From Gordonia hankookensis (lineage in GTDB: Bacteria > Actinomycetota > Actinomycetes > Mycobacteriales > Mycobacteriaceae), in contig NZ_JACWMS010000001.1 of the NCBI RefSeq assembly GCF_014673215.1, forward strand, positions 124,001-188,000: a DNA stretch of 64,000 bases, in the 5' to 3' direction. The translations under genes and the position numbers were made by a program. The notes under the pieces are model-generated. The model was not told where the DNA came from, ran no database searches, and saw only the letters and a list, made by a program, of their open reading frames with translations. Below, piece after piece: positions 17,259 through 28,197 of this stretch. The stretch's first letter is position 1, and the number at the start of each line of letters is the position of its first letter.

Positions 17259-20200
17259 TCAGCCCAGACAGCTCGGTCCGAGCAGTGCCTTGAGGTCGCC
17301 CATCAGCGCGGAACTCGGGCTGACGCGAAGCGACTCCGTGAGCCGCAGGATCGTCGACCGCTGCTCGCTGACCAGCGTGACGTGCACGTCAGCGGTTCCG
17401 GGGTGGCGAGTGAGGACCTGCTTGAGCGCCTGCACCCGGTCCGGTGTACACGTCCGCGCGCTGAGCGTGAGCGAGACCGGTTTCGCCGTTCCCACCACTG
17501 CCAGGTCCGGCACCGCGAGATCGTTGGCACTGATCATCGTGCTGTCGTCGCGTTTGTTGACCCGCGCCTTGATGAGCACGATGTTGTCGGCGACGATGTC
17601 GAGCCCGTAAACCTGGAACGACCGCGGGAAGAAGTAGACCTCGACACCACCGACCATGTCCTCGAGGGTGACGACCGCGTACGGCTCGCCTTTCTTGTTC
17701 ACGCGACGGTTGACCGACGAGATGATGCCGCCGATGGTGATCTGCGCACCGTCGCCCACCGTGCCCTCGAGCAGCGCGGTGATCGATGTGTCGGTCTGGG
17801 CCGCGATGGCGTGCGCCACCCCGGCCAGCGGGTGATCGGAGACGTAGAGCCCCAGCATCTCCCGTTCCAGCGCCAACTTGTGCTTGGAATCCCACTCCTC
17901 GTCGGGCACCTTGACGGCGAAGACCTCGGCCATCGTGTCGTCGGCCCCGCCGGAGTCGCCGAAGAGGTCGAACTGTCCGATCGCCTCGGCCTTCTTGGTG
18001 CCGATGACCGATTCCACCGCGTCGCCGTGGACGAGGAACAGACCCTTGCGCGGATGACTCAACGAATCGAACGCACCGGCCTTGATGAGGGACTCCGTCA
18101 CCTTCTTGTTGCATGCGGTGACGTCGATCTTGCCGAGGTAATCGGAGAAGTTGGTGAACTTCCCCTTGTCCTCACGGGCGGCGAGGATCGCCGAGACCAC
18201 GCCGGTCCCGACGTTGCGCACCGCCGCGAGACCGAAGCGGATGTCGCCGCCGACGGCCGCGAAGTTGCGTTGCGATTCGTTGACGTCCGGCGGTAGCACC
18301 GTGATGCCGAGCTTGCGGCAATCGGACAGGTAGATGGCCGCCTTGTCCTTGTCGTCACCGACGGACGTGAGCAGGCCGGCCATGTACTCGGCCTTGTAGT
18401 TGGCCTTCAGATAGGCCGTCCAGAAGGAGACCAGGCCGTAGCCCGCTGCGTGCGACTTGTTGAATGCGTATCCGGCGAACGGGAGGATCGTGTCCCACAG
18501 CGCCTTGATCGCCGCCGACGAGAAGCCGTTGGACTTCATGCCCTCCTCGAAGCCCTCGAACTCGGCGGCGAGGACCTCTGCCTTCTTCTTGCCCATCGCG
18601 CGACGCAGGATGTCTGCTCGTCCGAGCGAGTATCCGGCGACCTTCTGGGCGATCTGCATGATCTGCTCTTGGTAGACGATCAGGCCGTAGGTGTCGGCGA
18701 GGATCTCCTTGAGTGGTTCCTCGAGCTCCGGGTGGATCGGGCGGACCTGCTGCCGCCCGTTCTTACGGTCGGCGTAGTCGTTGTGGGCGTTCATGCCCAT
18801 CGGGCCGGGTCGGTACAGGGCGAGGACGGCCACGATGTCCTCGAATCCGGTGGGCTGCATGCGCTTGAGGAGCTCACGCATCGCGCCGCCGTCGAGCTGG
18901 AACACGCCGAGCGTGTCGCCGCGGGCGAGCAGTTCGTAGGTCTTGGGATCATCGAGCGGTGCCGCGTCCAGATCGAGGTCGATGCCGCGGTTGGTCTTGA
19001 TGTTCTCGATCGCGTCACCGATGACGGTGAGGTTGCGCAGACCGAGGAAGTCCATCTTCAGCAGGCCGATGGCCTCGCACGACGGATAGTCCCAACCGGT
19101 GATGATCGCGCCGTCCTGAGCCCGCTTCCACACCGGGATCGCGTCGGTCAGCGGCTCCGACGACATGATCACCGCGCAGGCGTGCACGCCCGCGTTGCGG
19201 ATCAGGCCCTCGAGCCCCAGAGCGGTGTCATAGATCCGCTTGACGTCGGGGTCGGTCTCGATCAGCGACCGCACCTCGGACGCCTCGTTGAACCGCTCGT
19301 GGTCGGGATCGGTGATACCCGACACCGAGATGTCCTTGGCCATGATCGGCGGCGGCAACGCCTTGGTGATCTTGTCGGCGATGGCGAAGCCGGGCTGACC
19401 GAACTGGACGCGGGCCGAGTCCTTGATCGCGGCCTTCGTCTTGATGGTGCCGAAGGTGATGACCTGGGCGACCTTGTCGCTACCCCACCGCTCCGTCGCG
19501 TAGCGGACCATGTCGCCGCGACGACGATCGTCGAAGTCGATGTCGATGTCGGGCATGGACACGCGCTCGGGATTCAGGAACCGTTCGAACAGCAGACCGT
19601 GCGGGATGGGATCGATGTTGGTGATCCCCAACGCGTAGGCGACCAGCGAGCCCGCCGCCGAGCCGCGGCCCGGTCCGACCCGGATACCGACCTCCTGGGC
19701 GTGCCGGATGAGGTCGCCCACCACCAGGAAGTAGGCGGGAAAGCCCATCTCGATGATCACGTCGAGTTCATAATCGGCGCGGCGCGCGTACTCGTCCGGA
19801 ACAGGTTCCGGGTCGAAGCGACTCTTCAGGCCCTTCGCCACCTCGCGGCGCAGCCAGGTCTGCTGGGTCTCGCCCTCCGGCACCGGGAACACCGGCATCC
19901 GGTCGCGATGCCCGAAGACGTCGGCGTAACTCTCCACCTTCTCGGCGATCTCGAGAGTGGTGTCGCAGGCACCAGGAACCTGCGCCTCCCACAACTCACG
20001 CATCTCGGCGGCCGACTTCAGGTAGTAGCCGTCGCCGTCGAACCGGAATCGTGTCGGGTCGGACAGCGTCTTGCCGGTCTGGACACAGAGCAGCGCCTCG
20101 TGGCTCGTCGACTGGTCGCGGGTGACGTAGTGACAATCGTTGGTGACCACCGGTTTGATCCCCAGCCGGCGACCGATGTCGAGCAGGCCGTCGCGCACGC

Positions 20201-20798
20201 GCCGCTCGATCTCCAGTCCGTGCTCCATCAACTCCAGGTAGAAGTTGTCCTTGCCGAAGATCTCCTGCCACTTCGCGGCGGCCTCGAGGGCCTCGCGGTC
20301 GTGGCCGAGGCGCAACCGGGTCTGCACCTCGCCGGACGGGCAGCCCGTCGTCGCGATGATCCCGTCCGCGTACTCCGCGATCAGCTCGGCATCCATCCGC
20401 GACCACTTGCCCAGCTGTCCCTCGATGGAGGCCAACGACGACAGCTTGAAGAGGTTCCGCAGACCGGTCGCGTTGCGGGCCATCATCGTCATGTGGGTGT
20501 AGGCGCCACTACCGGAGACGTCGTCGCTCTTCTGGTCGCGGTTGCCCCAGAGGACGCGTTTGGTGTCGAACCGCGACGCGGGCGCGATGTAGGCCTCGAT
20601 CCCGATGATCGGGGTGATGTCGTGCTTGACCGCGGCGTTGTAGAACTCGCTGGCCCCGAACATGTTCCCGTGGTCGGTCATGCCGATCGCGGGCATCCCG
20701 AGGCGTTGGGCCTCGGCGAACAACGGCGACACCTTGGCGGCACCGTCGAGCATCGAATACTCGGTGTGGTTGTGCAGGTGAACGAACGAATCGGCCAC
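17259..20798 (-). CDS. dnaE1: DNA polymerase III alpha subunit (replicative, DnaE1-type)
   Basis: The 1179-residue replicative polymerase. The N-terminal PHP domain begins at [16 protein letters not shown]. The C-family palm catalytic motif [18 protein letters not shown] is near residue 415, and an OB-fold ([28 protein letters not shown] region) lies near residue 1015. Length matches mycobacterial DnaE1 (about 1180) and no intein is present. The PHP metal-binding motif HLHNH looks intact, consistent with the proofreading role known for mycobacterial DnaE1. The upstream gap contains a TAAAGT -10-like element and a palindrome, GACAGCTGTC. The next gene upstream, also on the minus strand, is the pseudouridine synthase. 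Confidence 0.96.
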   Translation of the reverse strand: MADSFVHLHNHTEYSMLDGAAKVSPLFAEAQRLGMPAIGMTDHGNMFGASEFYNAAVKHDITPIIGIEAYIAPASRFDTKRVLWGNRDQKSDDVSGSGAYTHMTMMARNATGLRNLFKLSSLASIEGQLGKWSRMDAELIAEYADGIIATTGCPSGEVQTRLRLGHDREALEAAAKWQEIFGKDNFYLELMEHGLEIERRVRDGLLDIGRRLGIKPVVTNDCHYVTRDQSTSHEALLCVQTGKTLSDPTRFRFDGDGYYLKSAAEMRELWEAQVPGACDTTLEIAEKVESYADVFGHRDRMPVFPVPEGETQQTWLRREVAKGLKSRFDPEPVPDEYARRADYELDVIIEMGFPAYFLVVGDLIRHAQEVGIRVGPGRGSAAGSLVAYALGITNIDPIPHGLLFERFLNPERVSMPDIDIDFDDRRRGDMVRYATERWGSDKVAQVITFGTIKTKAAIKDSARVQFGQPGFAIADKITKALPPPIMAKDISVSGITDPDHERFNEASEVRSLIETDPDVKRIYDTALGLEGLIRNAGVHACAVIMSSEPLTDAIPVWKRAQDGAIITGWDYPSCEAIGLLKMDFLGLRNLTVIGDAIENIKTNRGIDLDLDAAPLDDPKTYELLARGDTLGVFQLDGGAMRELLKRMQPTGFEDIVAVLALYRPGPMGMNAHNDYADRKNGRQQVRPIHPELEEPLKEILADTYGLIVYQEQIMQIAQKVAGYSLGRADILRRAMGKKKAEVLAAEFEGFEEGMKSNGFSSAAIKALWDTILPFAGYAFNKSHAAGYGLVSFWTAYLKANYKAEYMAGLLTSVGDDKDKAAIYLSDCRKLGITVLPPDVNESQRNFAAVGGDIRFGLAAVRNVGTGVVSAILAAREDKGKFTNFSDYLGKIDVTACNKKVTESLIKAGAFDSLSHPRKGLFLVHGDAVESVIGTKKAEAIGQFDLFGDSGGADDTMAEVFAVKVPDEEWDSKHKLALEREMLGLYVSDHPLAGVAHAIAAQTDTSITALLEGTVGDGAQITIGGIISSVNRRVNKKGEPYAVVTLEDMVGGVEVYFFPRSFQVYGLDIVADNIVLIKARVNKRDDSTMISANDLAVPDLAVVGTAKPVSLTLSARTCTPDRVQALKQVLTRHPGTADVHVTLVSEQRSTILRLTESLRVSPSSALMGDLKALLGPSCLG

Positions 20799-20936
20799 GA
20801 ATCCCTCTCACCTCGACAGCTGTCACGACGACGACCACTTTAGGCGCGGGGTACGACAGTGTTCGCGGGGCGCGCCCGACTGTGACAGATGGGGCGATTG
20901 CCTCGGTGTGTCGGTCCGGCGTGTCGGACCGCACCC

Positions 20937-21863
20937 TCAGGTCTCGCGCAGGATGTCCAGCGCGCGCTGCAGATCGGCCGGATACGGACTGGTGAACTCC
21001 ACGCGCCGGCCGTCGGCGGGATGTGCGAACGCCAGCGAGCGCGCGTGCAGCCACTGCCGCTGCAGACCGAGCCGCTCGGCCAACACCGGGTCGGCCCCAT
21101 AGGTCAGGTCGCCGCAGCACGGATGATGCAGCGCCGAGAAATGAACCCGGATCTGGTGCGTCCTACCGGTCTCGAGATGAATGTCCAGCAGCGAGGCGGA
21201 TGCGTGCATCTCGAGTGTGTCGTAGTGGGTGACGCTCGGTTTGCCGTTGGCGGTCACCGCGAACTTCCAGTCACTGCCGCGATGACGCCCGATCGGTGCG
21301 TCGATCGTGCCGGTCGGCGGATCGAGGTGTCCCTGCACGAGCGTGTGATAACCCTTGTCCACGTCGCGTTCCTTGAACGCGCGCTTGAGCAACGAGTACG
21401 CCCGTTCGGACACCGCGAGGACCATCACCCCCGACGTCCCGACGTCGAGTCGGGACACGATCCCCTGACGTTCGGACGCCCCTGAGGTCGAGATCCGATA
21501 GCCGGCCGCCTCGAGTGCGCCGACCACGGTTGGCCCGCTCCACCCCTGTGACGGGTGTGCGGCCACACCTACGGGCTTGTCGACGACGATGATGTCGGAA
21601 TCGTGGTAGATGACGTCGAGATCCTCGACGGGTGTTGGTTCGACCCTCAGGGGTCGTGCCGGTTCGGGCAGTGTCACATCGAGCCAGCTACCGGCGGCCA
21701 ACTTGTGCGACTTGCCGACGGCCACCCCTTCGACGGTGATGTCGCCCGCCTCGGCGAGCGCTGCGGCCACCGTGCGCGACAACCCGAGGATGCGGGCGAC
21801 CCCGGCGTCGAGCCGCATGCCGTCGACGCCGTCGGGAACCGGCATCGACCTCGATTCACGCAT
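20937..21863 (-). CDS. RluA-family pseudouridine synthase
   Basis: Isomerises uridine to pseudouridine in RNA, most likely 23S rRNA (RluD-like). An N-terminal S4-like RNA-binding segment (about residues 15-65, [24 protein letters not shown]) precedes the catalytic domain, with the RLDVGTSG motif near residue 140 carrying the catalytic aspartate. [13 protein letters not shown] and the GDLTYGAD segment complete the fold. The ATG at 21863 overlaps the lspA 3' end by 8 bases, matching the lspA-rlu coupling common in bacteria. 308 residues is normal. Substrate position is not determined by sequence. Confidence 0.9.
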   Translation of the reverse strand: MRESRSMPVPDGVDGMRLDAGVARILGLSRTVAAALAEAGDITVEGVAVGKSHKLAAGSWLDVTLPEPARPLRVEPTPVEDLDVIYHDSDIIVVDKPVGVAAHPSQGWSGPTVVGALEAAGYRISTSGASERQGIVSRLDVGTSGVMVLAVSERAYSLLKRAFKERDVDKGYHTLVQGHLDPPTGTIDAPIGRHRGSDWKFAVTANGKPSVTHYDTLEMHASASLLDIHLETGRTHQIRVHFSALHHPCCGDLTYGADPVLAERLGLQRQWLHARSLAFAHPADGRRVEFTSPYPADLQRALDILRET

Positions 21864-22509
21864 CGGCGTCCTCCGCCGACACCGGCTCACCGTGACCGGC
21901 CCGGCGAGCCGCCCAACCGGTCCGCGAACCGTCGTACTCGAAACCCAGCAGCGACAACGCGACGAGCAGGATCGCGCCGCACACCACCGCCGAGTCCGCG
22001 ACGTTGAAGACCGGCCACCAGCCGACCGACACGAAGTCGACGACGTGTCCGCGCAACGGTCCGGGCGCACGGAAGATGCGATCGGCGAGGTTCCCCATCG
22101 CACCGCCGAGCACCAGACCGAGCCCGACGATCCACCAGGCCGACCGCAGGCGGCTGCTGTACCGGATGATCCCCAGCACCACCACCAGCGCCACCACGGT
22201 CAGCACCCAGGTGTATCCCGATGCCATCGAGAACGCCGCCCCACTGTTGCGGACCAGGCGCAACGTGATCGCGTCGCCGACGATGTGCACCGGCCGCGCC
22301 GGGTCGAGGTGCGCCACGGCCAGCGTCTTCGTCAGCAGGTCGAGGCCGATAACCGCGAGCGCGATGGCGAGCAGCATCCACACCATCGTGGGTCGACGAC
22401 GACGGGTCACCCCGTCTCCCGGCCGGTCCGACCGGGACCCGGCAGGCGGTGTCCCGTCCGCGCCCTCGGCACCACCGCCGTCCACCGGACCGGGTGTCGC
22501 TTGACTCAT
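21856..22509 (-). CDS. lspA: Lipoprotein signal peptidase (signal peptidase II)
   Basis: Cleaves signal peptides of diacylglyceryl-modified prolipoproteins in the membrane. Four transmembrane helices are visible, with the two catalytic aspartates in GNLADRI and FNVADSA. The ATG at 22509 has GGAG upstream. An N-terminal hydrophilic extension of about 40 residues precedes the first helix, longer than in most LspA proteins but common in actinobacteria. Its client lipoproteins in this window include MceD, MceE, the LppM-like protein and the divergently encoded putative lipoprotein. Confidence 0.93.
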   Translation of the reverse strand: MSQATPGPVDGGGAEGADGTPPAGSRSDRPGDGVTRRRRPTMVWMLLAIALAVIGLDLLTKTLAVAHLDPARPVHIVGDAITLRLVRNSGAAFSMASGYTWVLTVVALVVVLGIIRYSSRLRSAWWIVGLGLVLGGAMGNLADRIFRAPGPLRGHVVDFVSVGWWPVFNVADSAVVCGAILLVALSLLGFEYDGSRTGWAARRAGHGEPVSAEDADA

Positions 22510-22563
22510 GACTCCATCATCCACCTCACCATCATCCACGAGGCCTGCAATACGCTGGCTGCC

Positions 22564-23535
22564 GTGTTCCCCTCGCGCGTCGTCAGATCAGGATCGGGGT
22601 GGCAGGTACGGCCACCGAATCGAGGCGCAGGCATCGCCGTCGCGGCGCTGTTGATCGTCGCACTCGCCGGCTGCGGTTCCGGTGATCAGGCAGGTGACAC
22701 GTCGGCCACCGCGGCGCAGGCGGGCTGTTCCGACGACTCGACGTCGGGCCGGGAGGGCGTCAACCTCCTGCCGATCCCGCCGGCGAAGGTGACTGTGCTC
22801 GACGCGGGCGGCGCAGACAGGCGCACCGCCGCAGCAGCACCCGATCGGACCAGTCCGCAGTCGTCGACCATGGTGACCACCTCGTCGGTGCTCTCGCCCG
22901 GCGACACCACGACCCAGAGCGTCGAGATGCCGCTGCAGGCACGCTTCCACTGCACCGACTCCACCGACCTCGAGATGACCCTCGGCCACGTGACGTCGCC
23001 GGAACCGGTCCTCGCCGACCAGTTGCGGGCGGTCGAGAATTCCCGCGCGGGTCTGGCCATCGGCCCCGGTGGGATGCCGATCTCGTTACGTCTGCTCCCC
23101 GCCGAGGACGCGGGTCCCGAGGCACGCAGCGCCGTCGAGCAGTCCTTCGTCCAGGCCCTGCAACTCTCGGTACCCGTCCCCACCGAGCCGATCGGCCCCG
23201 GTGCGCGCTGGCAGGTCGAGCGTGTCATCAGCGGGGCCGCGACAGTCACCCAGCACATCGACGCGACCCTGAAGTCGTGGGATGGCAATCGCCTGGTGGT
23301 CGCCGTCACCGTCGACGAGACCCCGGTCAACTCGGTGTTCGCGATTCCCGGCAGCGATCAGACCCTGTCCATCGCCCGTTTCTCCAACGGCGGCACCGGA
23401 CAGGTCACCATCGACCTCACCCGCGGGCTGCCGGTGGCGGGCTCCATCGAACTCTCCGGTGCGCGTGCCCTGGTCGGCAGCGACCCCGCTCGCCCGCTGA
23501 TACAGCAGACCGGACTGTCGGTCCGCTGGCGCTGA
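22564..23535 (+). CDS. Putative lipoprotein of unknown function
   Basis: A 323-residue protein with an N-terminal hydrophobic segment ending in lipobox VALAGC (cysteine near residue 38). The mature part is a soluble domain with regular beta-strand character ([57 protein letters not shown]), reminiscent of DUF6263-like lipoproteins; that comparison is tentative. A GTG at 22564 is the only suitable start. The gene is divergent from lspA across 54 bases and ends before a strong hairpin shared with the next convergent gene. Confidence 0.7.
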   Translation: MFPSRVVRSGSGWQVRPPNRGAGIAVAALLIVALAGCGSGDQAGDTSATAAQAGCSDDSTSGREGVNLLPIPPAKVTVLDAGGADRRTAAAAPDRTSPQSSTMVTTSSVLSPGDTTTQSVEMPLQARFHCTDSTDLEMTLGHVTSPEPVLADQLRAVENSRAGLAIGPGGMPISLRLLPAEDAGPEARSAVEQSFVQALQLSVPVPTEPIGPGARWQVERVISGAATVTQHIDATLKSWDGNRLVVAVTVDETPVNSVFAIPGSDQTLSIARFSNGGTGQVTIDLTRGLPVAGSIELSGARALVGSDPARPLIQQTGLSVRWR

Positions 23536-23567
23536 CCGCACCCGACACGGCCGTCGGGCCACACAGA

Positions 23568-23611
23568 AACGGGCCGGTGGCACGAGCTGTTGCTCGTCCC
23601 ACCGGCCCGTT
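23568..23611. terminator. Bidirectional hairpin terminator
   Basis: A perfect 13-base inverted repeat (AACGGGCCGGTGG at 23568-23580 and its complement at 23599-23611) encloses a second six-base stem (ACGAGC/GCTCGT) with a TGTT loop. It lies between two convergent genes, 32 bases after one stop and 25 before the other. The ends read AA...TT, so a short U-run is available on both strands. The geometry makes a two-way terminator very likely. Confidence 0.8.
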
Positions 23612-23636
23612 CAGTTCTGTCGACCCCGGCTGGAGG

Positions 23637-24194
23637 TCAGTTGGGCGCCTTCGGCGTCGAGGCACCACCGGACGATTTGCACATCGGCGTGGACACGTTG
23701 TTCGCGGTGATCAGCGGACAGACCGTGTCACTCGACAACATCCACCGTCCGTCGGTGTAGACGATCCCGGCGTCCAGCTTGGTCGGCGGGTTGTCCGGCA
23801 GCTTGACCTGGACCTTCACCGTGGCCTTGTTGGGGCCGGCCGGGATCACCGGCGGGAAGATCTCGTAGGTGACGTCCGGGTTGTCCTGCTTGGCCTTGAC
23901 CAGCTTGTCGAAGACCGACGGGTCGGCCGACGAACCCTCGACCAGCTCGGTCTTCTCCGAGTTCGGCACGTTCGGGTCCAGCGCCTTGGTGAGCATCGCG
24001 TTCAGCGTCGCCACCGACGGCCGCTTGTTCGGGTTGGTCACGTCGTCCGCGCTGCTCCCCCCGGCGTCCGCCGAGCTCGCCGCCGACGACACGGTCGGCA
24101 CGTCCGGCACGTCGCTGTCGTCGCTGCCACAGGCCGCAACCGATGCGACCGACGCCGCGATCAACGCGGCGGTCACGATCTTCGGAAACTTCAC
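23637..24194 (-). CDS. MTB12-like secreted low-molecular-weight antigen lipoprotein
   Basis: A 185-residue protein with signal peptide and lipobox VAACG (cysteine near residue 22), a Ser/Asp-rich linker, then a domain of about 110 residues. Segments such as LNAMLTKALDPNVPNSEKTE and DGRWMLSSDTVC resemble the MTB12/CFP-2 family of mycobacterial culture-filtrate antigens, which have a cystatin-like fold and no known enzymatic activity. Two cysteines (TVCPL, PMCKS) near the C-terminus may form a disulfide. The start is a GTG with GAGGGAG upstream. It is divergent from ansA. Confidence 0.7.
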   Translation of the reverse strand: MKFPKIVTAALIAASVASVAACGSDDSDVPDVPTVSSAASSADAGGSSADDVTNPNKRPSVATLNAMLTKALDPNVPNSEKTELVEGSSADPSVFDKLVKAKQDNPDVTYEIFPPVIPAGPNKATVKVQVKLPDNPPTKLDAGIVYTDGRWMLSSDTVCPLITANNVSTPMCKSSGGASTPKAPN

Positions 24195-24408
24195 CGATCT
24201 CCCTCACTGTCGTTCGTCACGCCCGCAGCGGACTCTCCCCCGCCGCAGGTCCTGGCAGATCCTGGCCGGCTCATCCCCCTCCGAGCCGCCAAAACTCACA
24301 CCACTATGCCAAATGGACGACGAGGCCCCCAACATCCGAGCGGGGAACCATCGCAGCCGGGTCGCCAACGGTTGACGTGACGCGCGGGTTCCATCGACGC
24401 TGAACACC

Positions 24409-25341
24409 ATGGCGAACACCCGCACCGTCCTGATCACCACCGGCGGCACGATCGCGGCGCTGACCACCTCCGACGGCGCGGTTCCGAGCCTGGCGGCGAG
24501 CGATCTCCACCCCGGCTCCGGCGACATCACGGCCGTCGATCTGATGTCGGTGGACAGTTCGGCGATGACCGTCTCCGATCAGTTCGCGATCGTCGCGGCG
24601 ATCGTCGACGCACTGGCCGATCCGGCGGTTGCCGGTGTGGTGGTGACGCACGGCACCGACACGGTCGAGGAGACGTCGTACCTCGCCGACCTCTTCCTCA
24701 CCGACGACCGGCCCGTGGTGTTCACCGGTGCGCAACGACCCGCGGACGCACCTGCGCCGGACGGTCCGGACAACCTCGCCGCGGCGTTGCGCGCGGTGGC
24801 CGATCCGGCGTCGCGTGGCCGTGGGGTCCTGATCGCGATCGGCGGCGAAATCCGTTCGGCACGCGGCATCTTCAAGTCGTCGACGACGGACCTCGCGGCG
24901 TTTGACAATGTGCACGACGCCTTGCCGCGACGGCCGATCGGACACTCCGTGCCACTGAGTCGGCACGCCCGCGTGGACGCTTTCACGCTCTATCCCGGCG
25001 TGGCGCCGGGCATCATCGCGGCAGCCGTCTCCCAGCAGGCATCGGGCATCGTGCTGTCGGCCACCGGATCGGGCAACACCCACCCCGACATCACCGCCGA
25101 GGTGTCTGCCGCGGTCCGCGCGGGCGTTGTCGTGGTGGTGGCCAGCCGGGTCCCCTTCGGGGCCGTCGTACCCGCCTACGGAGGAGGCGGCGGAGCCGTC
25201 GACCTCGCACGCGCCGGTGCCATCGTGTCACGCTGGTTGCGTGCTCCTCAGGCGCGGATCGCGCTGCTCGCGCTGATCTCGGCGGGCGCGGATCCGCACG
25301 AGATCCACGCCTTCTTCGATGCCGTCGAACCACCGGGATGA
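24409..25341 (+). CDS. ansA: L-asparaginase
   Basis: Hydrolyses asparagine to aspartate and ammonia. Both threonine-containing active-site motifs are present: ITTGGTIAAL near residue 10 and VVTHGTDTVEETSYLADL near residue 80. The C-terminal half has the GSGNTHPDIT segment. At 310 residues with no signal peptide, it looks cytoplasmic. In M. tuberculosis ansA is also a neighbour of lspA and the dinB-like gene, so this is conserved order. No strong ribosome site precedes the ATG. Confidence 0.9.
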   Translation: MANTRTVLITTGGTIAALTTSDGAVPSLAASDLHPGSGDITAVDLMSVDSSAMTVSDQFAIVAAIVDALADPAVAGVVVTHGTDTVEETSYLADLFLTDDRPVVFTGAQRPADAPAPDGPDNLAAALRAVADPASRGRGVLIAIGGEIRSARGIFKSSTTDLAAFDNVHDALPRRPIGHSVPLSRHARVDAFTLYPGVAPGIIAAAVSQQASGIVLSATGSGNTHPDITAEVSAAVRAGVVVVVASRVPFGAVVPAYGGGGGAVDLARAGAIVSRWLRAPQARIALLALISAGADPHEIHAFFDAVEPPG

Positions 25342-25386
25342 CGGGAGCGCCCGGGTGGGCGCACCGGCCGACATACCGATCGGCGG

Positions 25387-26901
25387 TCAGTCGACGTCGT
25401 CGCGCGATGCCGACGAGTCCAGGTCGGGCCAGGCGAGGCTGTCGAGCGGATCGGCCCGCCGCACGGCGGGATCGTCGGCCGCAAAGGTCAGGGCACGGCC
25501 CGGTCCCGTCGCCCGCGTCTCGAACCGGACGGTCACCACCCCGTGACCGCTCCCCTGGACCCACCCGTGGCCGTGGTCGGGATGTGTCACGTCGGCACCG
25601 GTCTCCCAGTTCTCCCGCGCGGCCGGGTCGTCGACGGACGTATCGGGCGGGTCGTCGGCGAATCCGTCGGCGGGGACACGATCGGCGGCGCCGCCCATCG
25701 GCCCGGCGGAACCCGCCGCCACGAAGGCGGCCTCGACATCCTCCGATTCGGCCGCCGTCGCGCCGGGCGCACCCCACTCGTCTTCCAGATCTGCGAACAG
25801 TGAGAACTGTTGCACCGCAGTGAGTCCCGAGTAACCCACGCCTACCAGCCGGATCGGCCCGATGCTGCGCGGGTCGATGGCGAGTCGCTGGGCGGCCGAG
25901 ACCAGGACCGACAGTTCCGTGGTGGCGGCCGGCAGCGTCATCGACCTCGTCAGCACCGACATGTCCGACCGCCTGAGCTTCAGCACCACGGTGCGGGCGC
26001 CACGCCCGTCCGACATCAGCCTGCGGTGCGCGCCCTCGGCCGCGGCGTCGATGGCCGGCCGCAACTCGTCGAGCTCCACCAGGTCTCGGGGAAAGGTCGA
26101 CTCGGCGCTGATCTGCTTGGCCGAGGCACGTTCGGCGACCGGGCGGTCGTCGACACCGCGCGCGAGCTTGTGCAGGGCCGGCCCGAGCGTTCCCCCGAGC
26201 ACCGAGGTGACCTCGATGTCGGACATCGCGGCGAAGTCGCCGATAGTCTCGATGCCGAGTCGTTGCAGCTTGTCGCCCGACACCGGTCCGATCCCCCACA
26301 ACTTGCGGACCGGGAGCGAATGCAGGAACGCGAGTTCACGACTCGGCGGGATCGCCATCACCCCATCGGGTTTGGCGAGCCCGGAGGCGATCTTGGCGAT
26401 CTGCTTGCCACTGCCGAGGCCGACCGACGCCGCGATGCCCACGGTGTCGCGGATTCTGCTGCGCAGACGTTCGGCAAACGCCGTGACCTCCTCGACCGAG
26501 GCCCCGGCGAGTTCCGCCGGCTCGCCGAACGCCTCGTCGAAGGAGAGCATCTCTATCACCGGGATCGCGTCGCGGACCAGCCCGAAGATGCGCGCGCTCA
26601 CCACGCGATAGACACCGCCCCGCGGCGGTAGCACTACCGCGCCGGCGCCGATCAGCCGACGGGCCTGATGCATCGGCATCGCCGACCGCGCGCCGTATGC
26701 CCTCGCCGCGTAACTGGCACCTGCCACCACGCCACGCCCTCCGGTCCCGCCCACGAGCACCGGACGGCCCTGCAATGTCGGACGCGTCAGCTGTTCCACG
26801 GAGGCGAAGAATGCGTCCATGTCCAGATGCATCACCCATCGCGCACTGCGCTCGGGATCGGGGCCCGCGGGCCCGGACGGTGATGAGATGGCGGACGCCA
26901 C
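25387..26901 (-). CDS. dinB: DNA polymerase IV (DinB-type translesion polymerase)
   Basis: A Y-family polymerase for lesion bypass. Palm motifs [13 protein letters not shown] (about residue 27) and SFDEAFGEP carry the metal-binding acidic residues. The thumb helix-hairpin-helix includes [21 protein letters not shown], and the little finger ends near residue 365. The remaining 130 residues form an actinobacterial-type C-terminal extension with [18 protein letters not shown]. The frame is open far upstream, but a GTG at 26901 gives the usual short leader before the palm. No SOS box was seen upstream. It is convergent with ansA. Confidence 0.92.
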   Translation of the reverse strand: MASAISSPSGPAGPDPERSARWVMHLDMDAFFASVEQLTRPTLQGRPVLVGGTGGRGVVAGASYAARAYGARSAMPMHQARRLIGAGAVVLPPRGGVYRVVSARIFGLVRDAIPVIEMLSFDEAFGEPAELAGASVEEVTAFAERLRSRIRDTVGIAASVGLGSGKQIAKIASGLAKPDGVMAIPPSRELAFLHSLPVRKLWGIGPVSGDKLQRLGIETIGDFAAMSDIEVTSVLGGTLGPALHKLARGVDDRPVAERASAKQISAESTFPRDLVELDELRPAIDAAAEGAHRRLMSDGRGARTVVLKLRRSDMSVLTRSMTLPAATTELSVLVSAAQRLAIDPRSIGPIRLVGVGYSGLTAVQQFSLFADLEDEWGAPGATAAESEDVEAAFVAAGSAGPMGGAADRVPADGFADDPPDTSVDDPAARENWETGADVTHPDHGHGWVQGSGHGVVTVRFETRATGPGRALTFAADDPAVRRADPLDSLAWPDLDSSASRDDVD

Positions 26902-26933
26902 CCCCGCATCGTAGCCAGGACGTCCGCCCGACC

Positions 26934-27380
26934 TCAGGCCCGGATCTCGAACACCGGAAGGTCGTCGAGGTGGGCCGCCAGCGTGGCGTCGTCCGGCTCG
27001 GTCCCCATGCCCTCCGGCAGGAACCGACCGACCTCCCACCCCCACTTGTCGAGGTAGGCACGGATCATCGGCGCGCGCTCGGCGGTGTCGACCTCGACCA
27101 GGCGCACCGCGCGGCGACGGCGGCCGCGTCGCAGTTCGGCGGAATCGTTCACCCGCACGTTGCGCACCCACTGGGTCGTTCCGCGCGGTGCGACGAGGTA
27201 CTCACGCCCGTTGAGCTGCAGCGGGTTCACCGGCACGCTCTGGGGCAGACCACTGACCCGGCCGGTGACGGTGAGGGTCTGGGCTCCCGCGAGGTTCACC
27301 CCATGGTCGGCGAGCCAGCGCACGGTGGTGTTGAAGACGTTGTCGAAGCCCTTCGGCTCGCTGTAGTGCGTCGCGGTCAT
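26934..27380 (-). CDS. Deazaflavin (F420)-dependent nitroreductase-family protein
   Basis: A 148-residue protein of the DDN/DUF385 split-barrel family, whose members use coenzyme F420 for reductions of quinones, nitro compounds or unsaturated substrates. Seen here: [37 protein letters not shown] and PVFEI near the C-terminus. The ATG at 27380 has GAAGGGAAG upstream. It is divergent from a TetR regulator, with two palindromes between them, so it is the probable regulated target. The physiological substrate is unknown. Confidence 0.8.
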   Translation of the reverse strand: MTATHYSEPKGFDNVFNTTVRWLADHGVNLAGAQTLTVTGRVSGLPQSVPVNPLQLNGREYLVAPRGTTQWVRNVRVNDSAELRRGRRRRAVRLVEVDTAERAPMIRAYLDKWGWEVGRFLPEGMGTEPDDATLAAHLDDLPVFEIRA

Positions 27381-27399
27381 GATCTTCCCTTCGAAGTCG

Positions 27400-27424
27400 G
27401 ATTCGAGAGCGCTGCTCTCGAATC
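27400..27424. promoter_or_regulatory. TetR operator 1 (perfect palindrome)
   Basis: GATTCGAGAGC and GCTCTCGAATC form a perfect 11-base inverted repeat around GCT. It lies 20 bases upstream of the nitroreductase start and shares the core AGAGC-N3-GCTCT with a second site 55 bases away near the tetR start. Such a pair in a divergent tetR region is the expected operator layout. Confidence 0.75.
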
Positions 27425-27452
27425 TCAGTCTGCACCCCTCCGGCCCGAAAAT

Positions 27453-27469
27453 CAAGAGCAGTGCTCTCA
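27453..27469. promoter_or_regulatory. TetR operator 2
   Basis: CAAGAGCAGTGCTCTCA contains AGAGC-AGT-GCTCT, the same core and 3-base spacer as operator 1, with near-symmetrical flanks. It lies 22 bases upstream of the tetR ATG and so would give autoregulation. Its 13-base centre resembles TetR operators known near other reductase genes; that resemblance is from memory and not searched. Confidence 0.7.
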
Positions 27470-27490
27470 CTTTTGTGCGACACTGTCTGC

Positions 27491-28177
27491 ATGAGTGGCG
27501 GGACACGCGCGGCCAACCGCGCCGCAATGGAATCGGAGATCCGGCGACTGGGCCGGGCGCATCTGCGCACCCACGGCGCGGCCGGTCTGTCCCTGCGCGC
27601 GATCGCCCGCGACATGGGAGTGGTGTCGTCGGCGGTGTACCGCTACGTCCCAAGCCGCGACGACCTCCTCACCCTGCTGCTCGTCGAGGCGTACTCCGAT
27701 CTCGCGGACACGGTCGATGCAGCCGTCGGCGCCGTCGACGAGACCCGCCCTCAGGATCGCCTGCGCGCCGCGACGCGGGCGTTGCGGCGATGGGCGATCG
27801 ACGATCCGTCCCGGTGGGCGCTGCTCTACGGCAGCCCCGTCCCCGGGTACACGGCCCCGGCGGAGCAGACCGTCGGGCCGGGGACCCGGGTCGTCGGGAC
27901 ACTCATCGCCGAGGTCGCACGCGCGCACGCGACCCGCGACACGGCTGCGACAGAGTCGGTGCCGTCATCGGTGACGAGCGATTTCGACGCCATCCGAACG
28001 GAATTCGACACCGATCTACCCGACGATGCGATGCTCGTGGCGACCACCCTGTGGGCGACGACGATCGGCGCGATCAGCCTGGAGGTCTTCGGCCAGTACG
28101 GATCCGACACGTTCACCGACCCGGAAGCCCTCTTCGTCGCGCAGATCGACCGCACACTCGCGCCGATCGGCGGGTGA
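27491..28177 (+). CDS. TetR-family transcriptional regulator
   Basis: A 228-residue regulator. The N-terminal helix-turn-helix (about residues 15-60) reads LRTHGAAGLSLRAIARDMGVVSSAVYRYVPSRDDLL, with the YRYVPSRDDL recognition-end signature of TetR proteins. The C-terminal ligand-binding domain is of the TetR_C WHG type (WALLYGSPVPGYTAP, LVATTLWATTIGAISLEVFGQY). The ATG at 27491 is preferred over an upstream in-frame ATG because the latter lies inside operator 2. It is divergent from the F420-type reductase and probably represses both genes. Confidence 0.88.
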   Translation: MSGGTRAANRAAMESEIRRLGRAHLRTHGAAGLSLRAIARDMGVVSSAVYRYVPSRDDLLTLLLVEAYSDLADTVDAAVGAVDETRPQDRLRAATRALRRWAIDDPSRWALLYGSPVPGYTAPAEQTVGPGTRVVGTLIAEVARAHATRDTAATESVPSSVTSDFDAIRTEFDTDLPDDAMLVATTLWATTIGAISLEVFGQYGSDTFTDPEALFVAQIDRTLAPIGG

Positions 28178-28197
28178 TGCGCCCGATCTGACCGTCA

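Noticed and set aside
20820..20880. SOS-like half site (CGACAGTGTTCG) upstream of dnaE1
   Set aside because: Spacing and one half do not fit TCGAAC-N4-GTTCGA; replicative dnaE1 is not expected to be SOS-controlled.
20937..21863. Specific assignment of the pseudouridine synthase as RluD
   Set aside because: The family motif is clear, but the modified position cannot be told from sequence, so no symbol was given.
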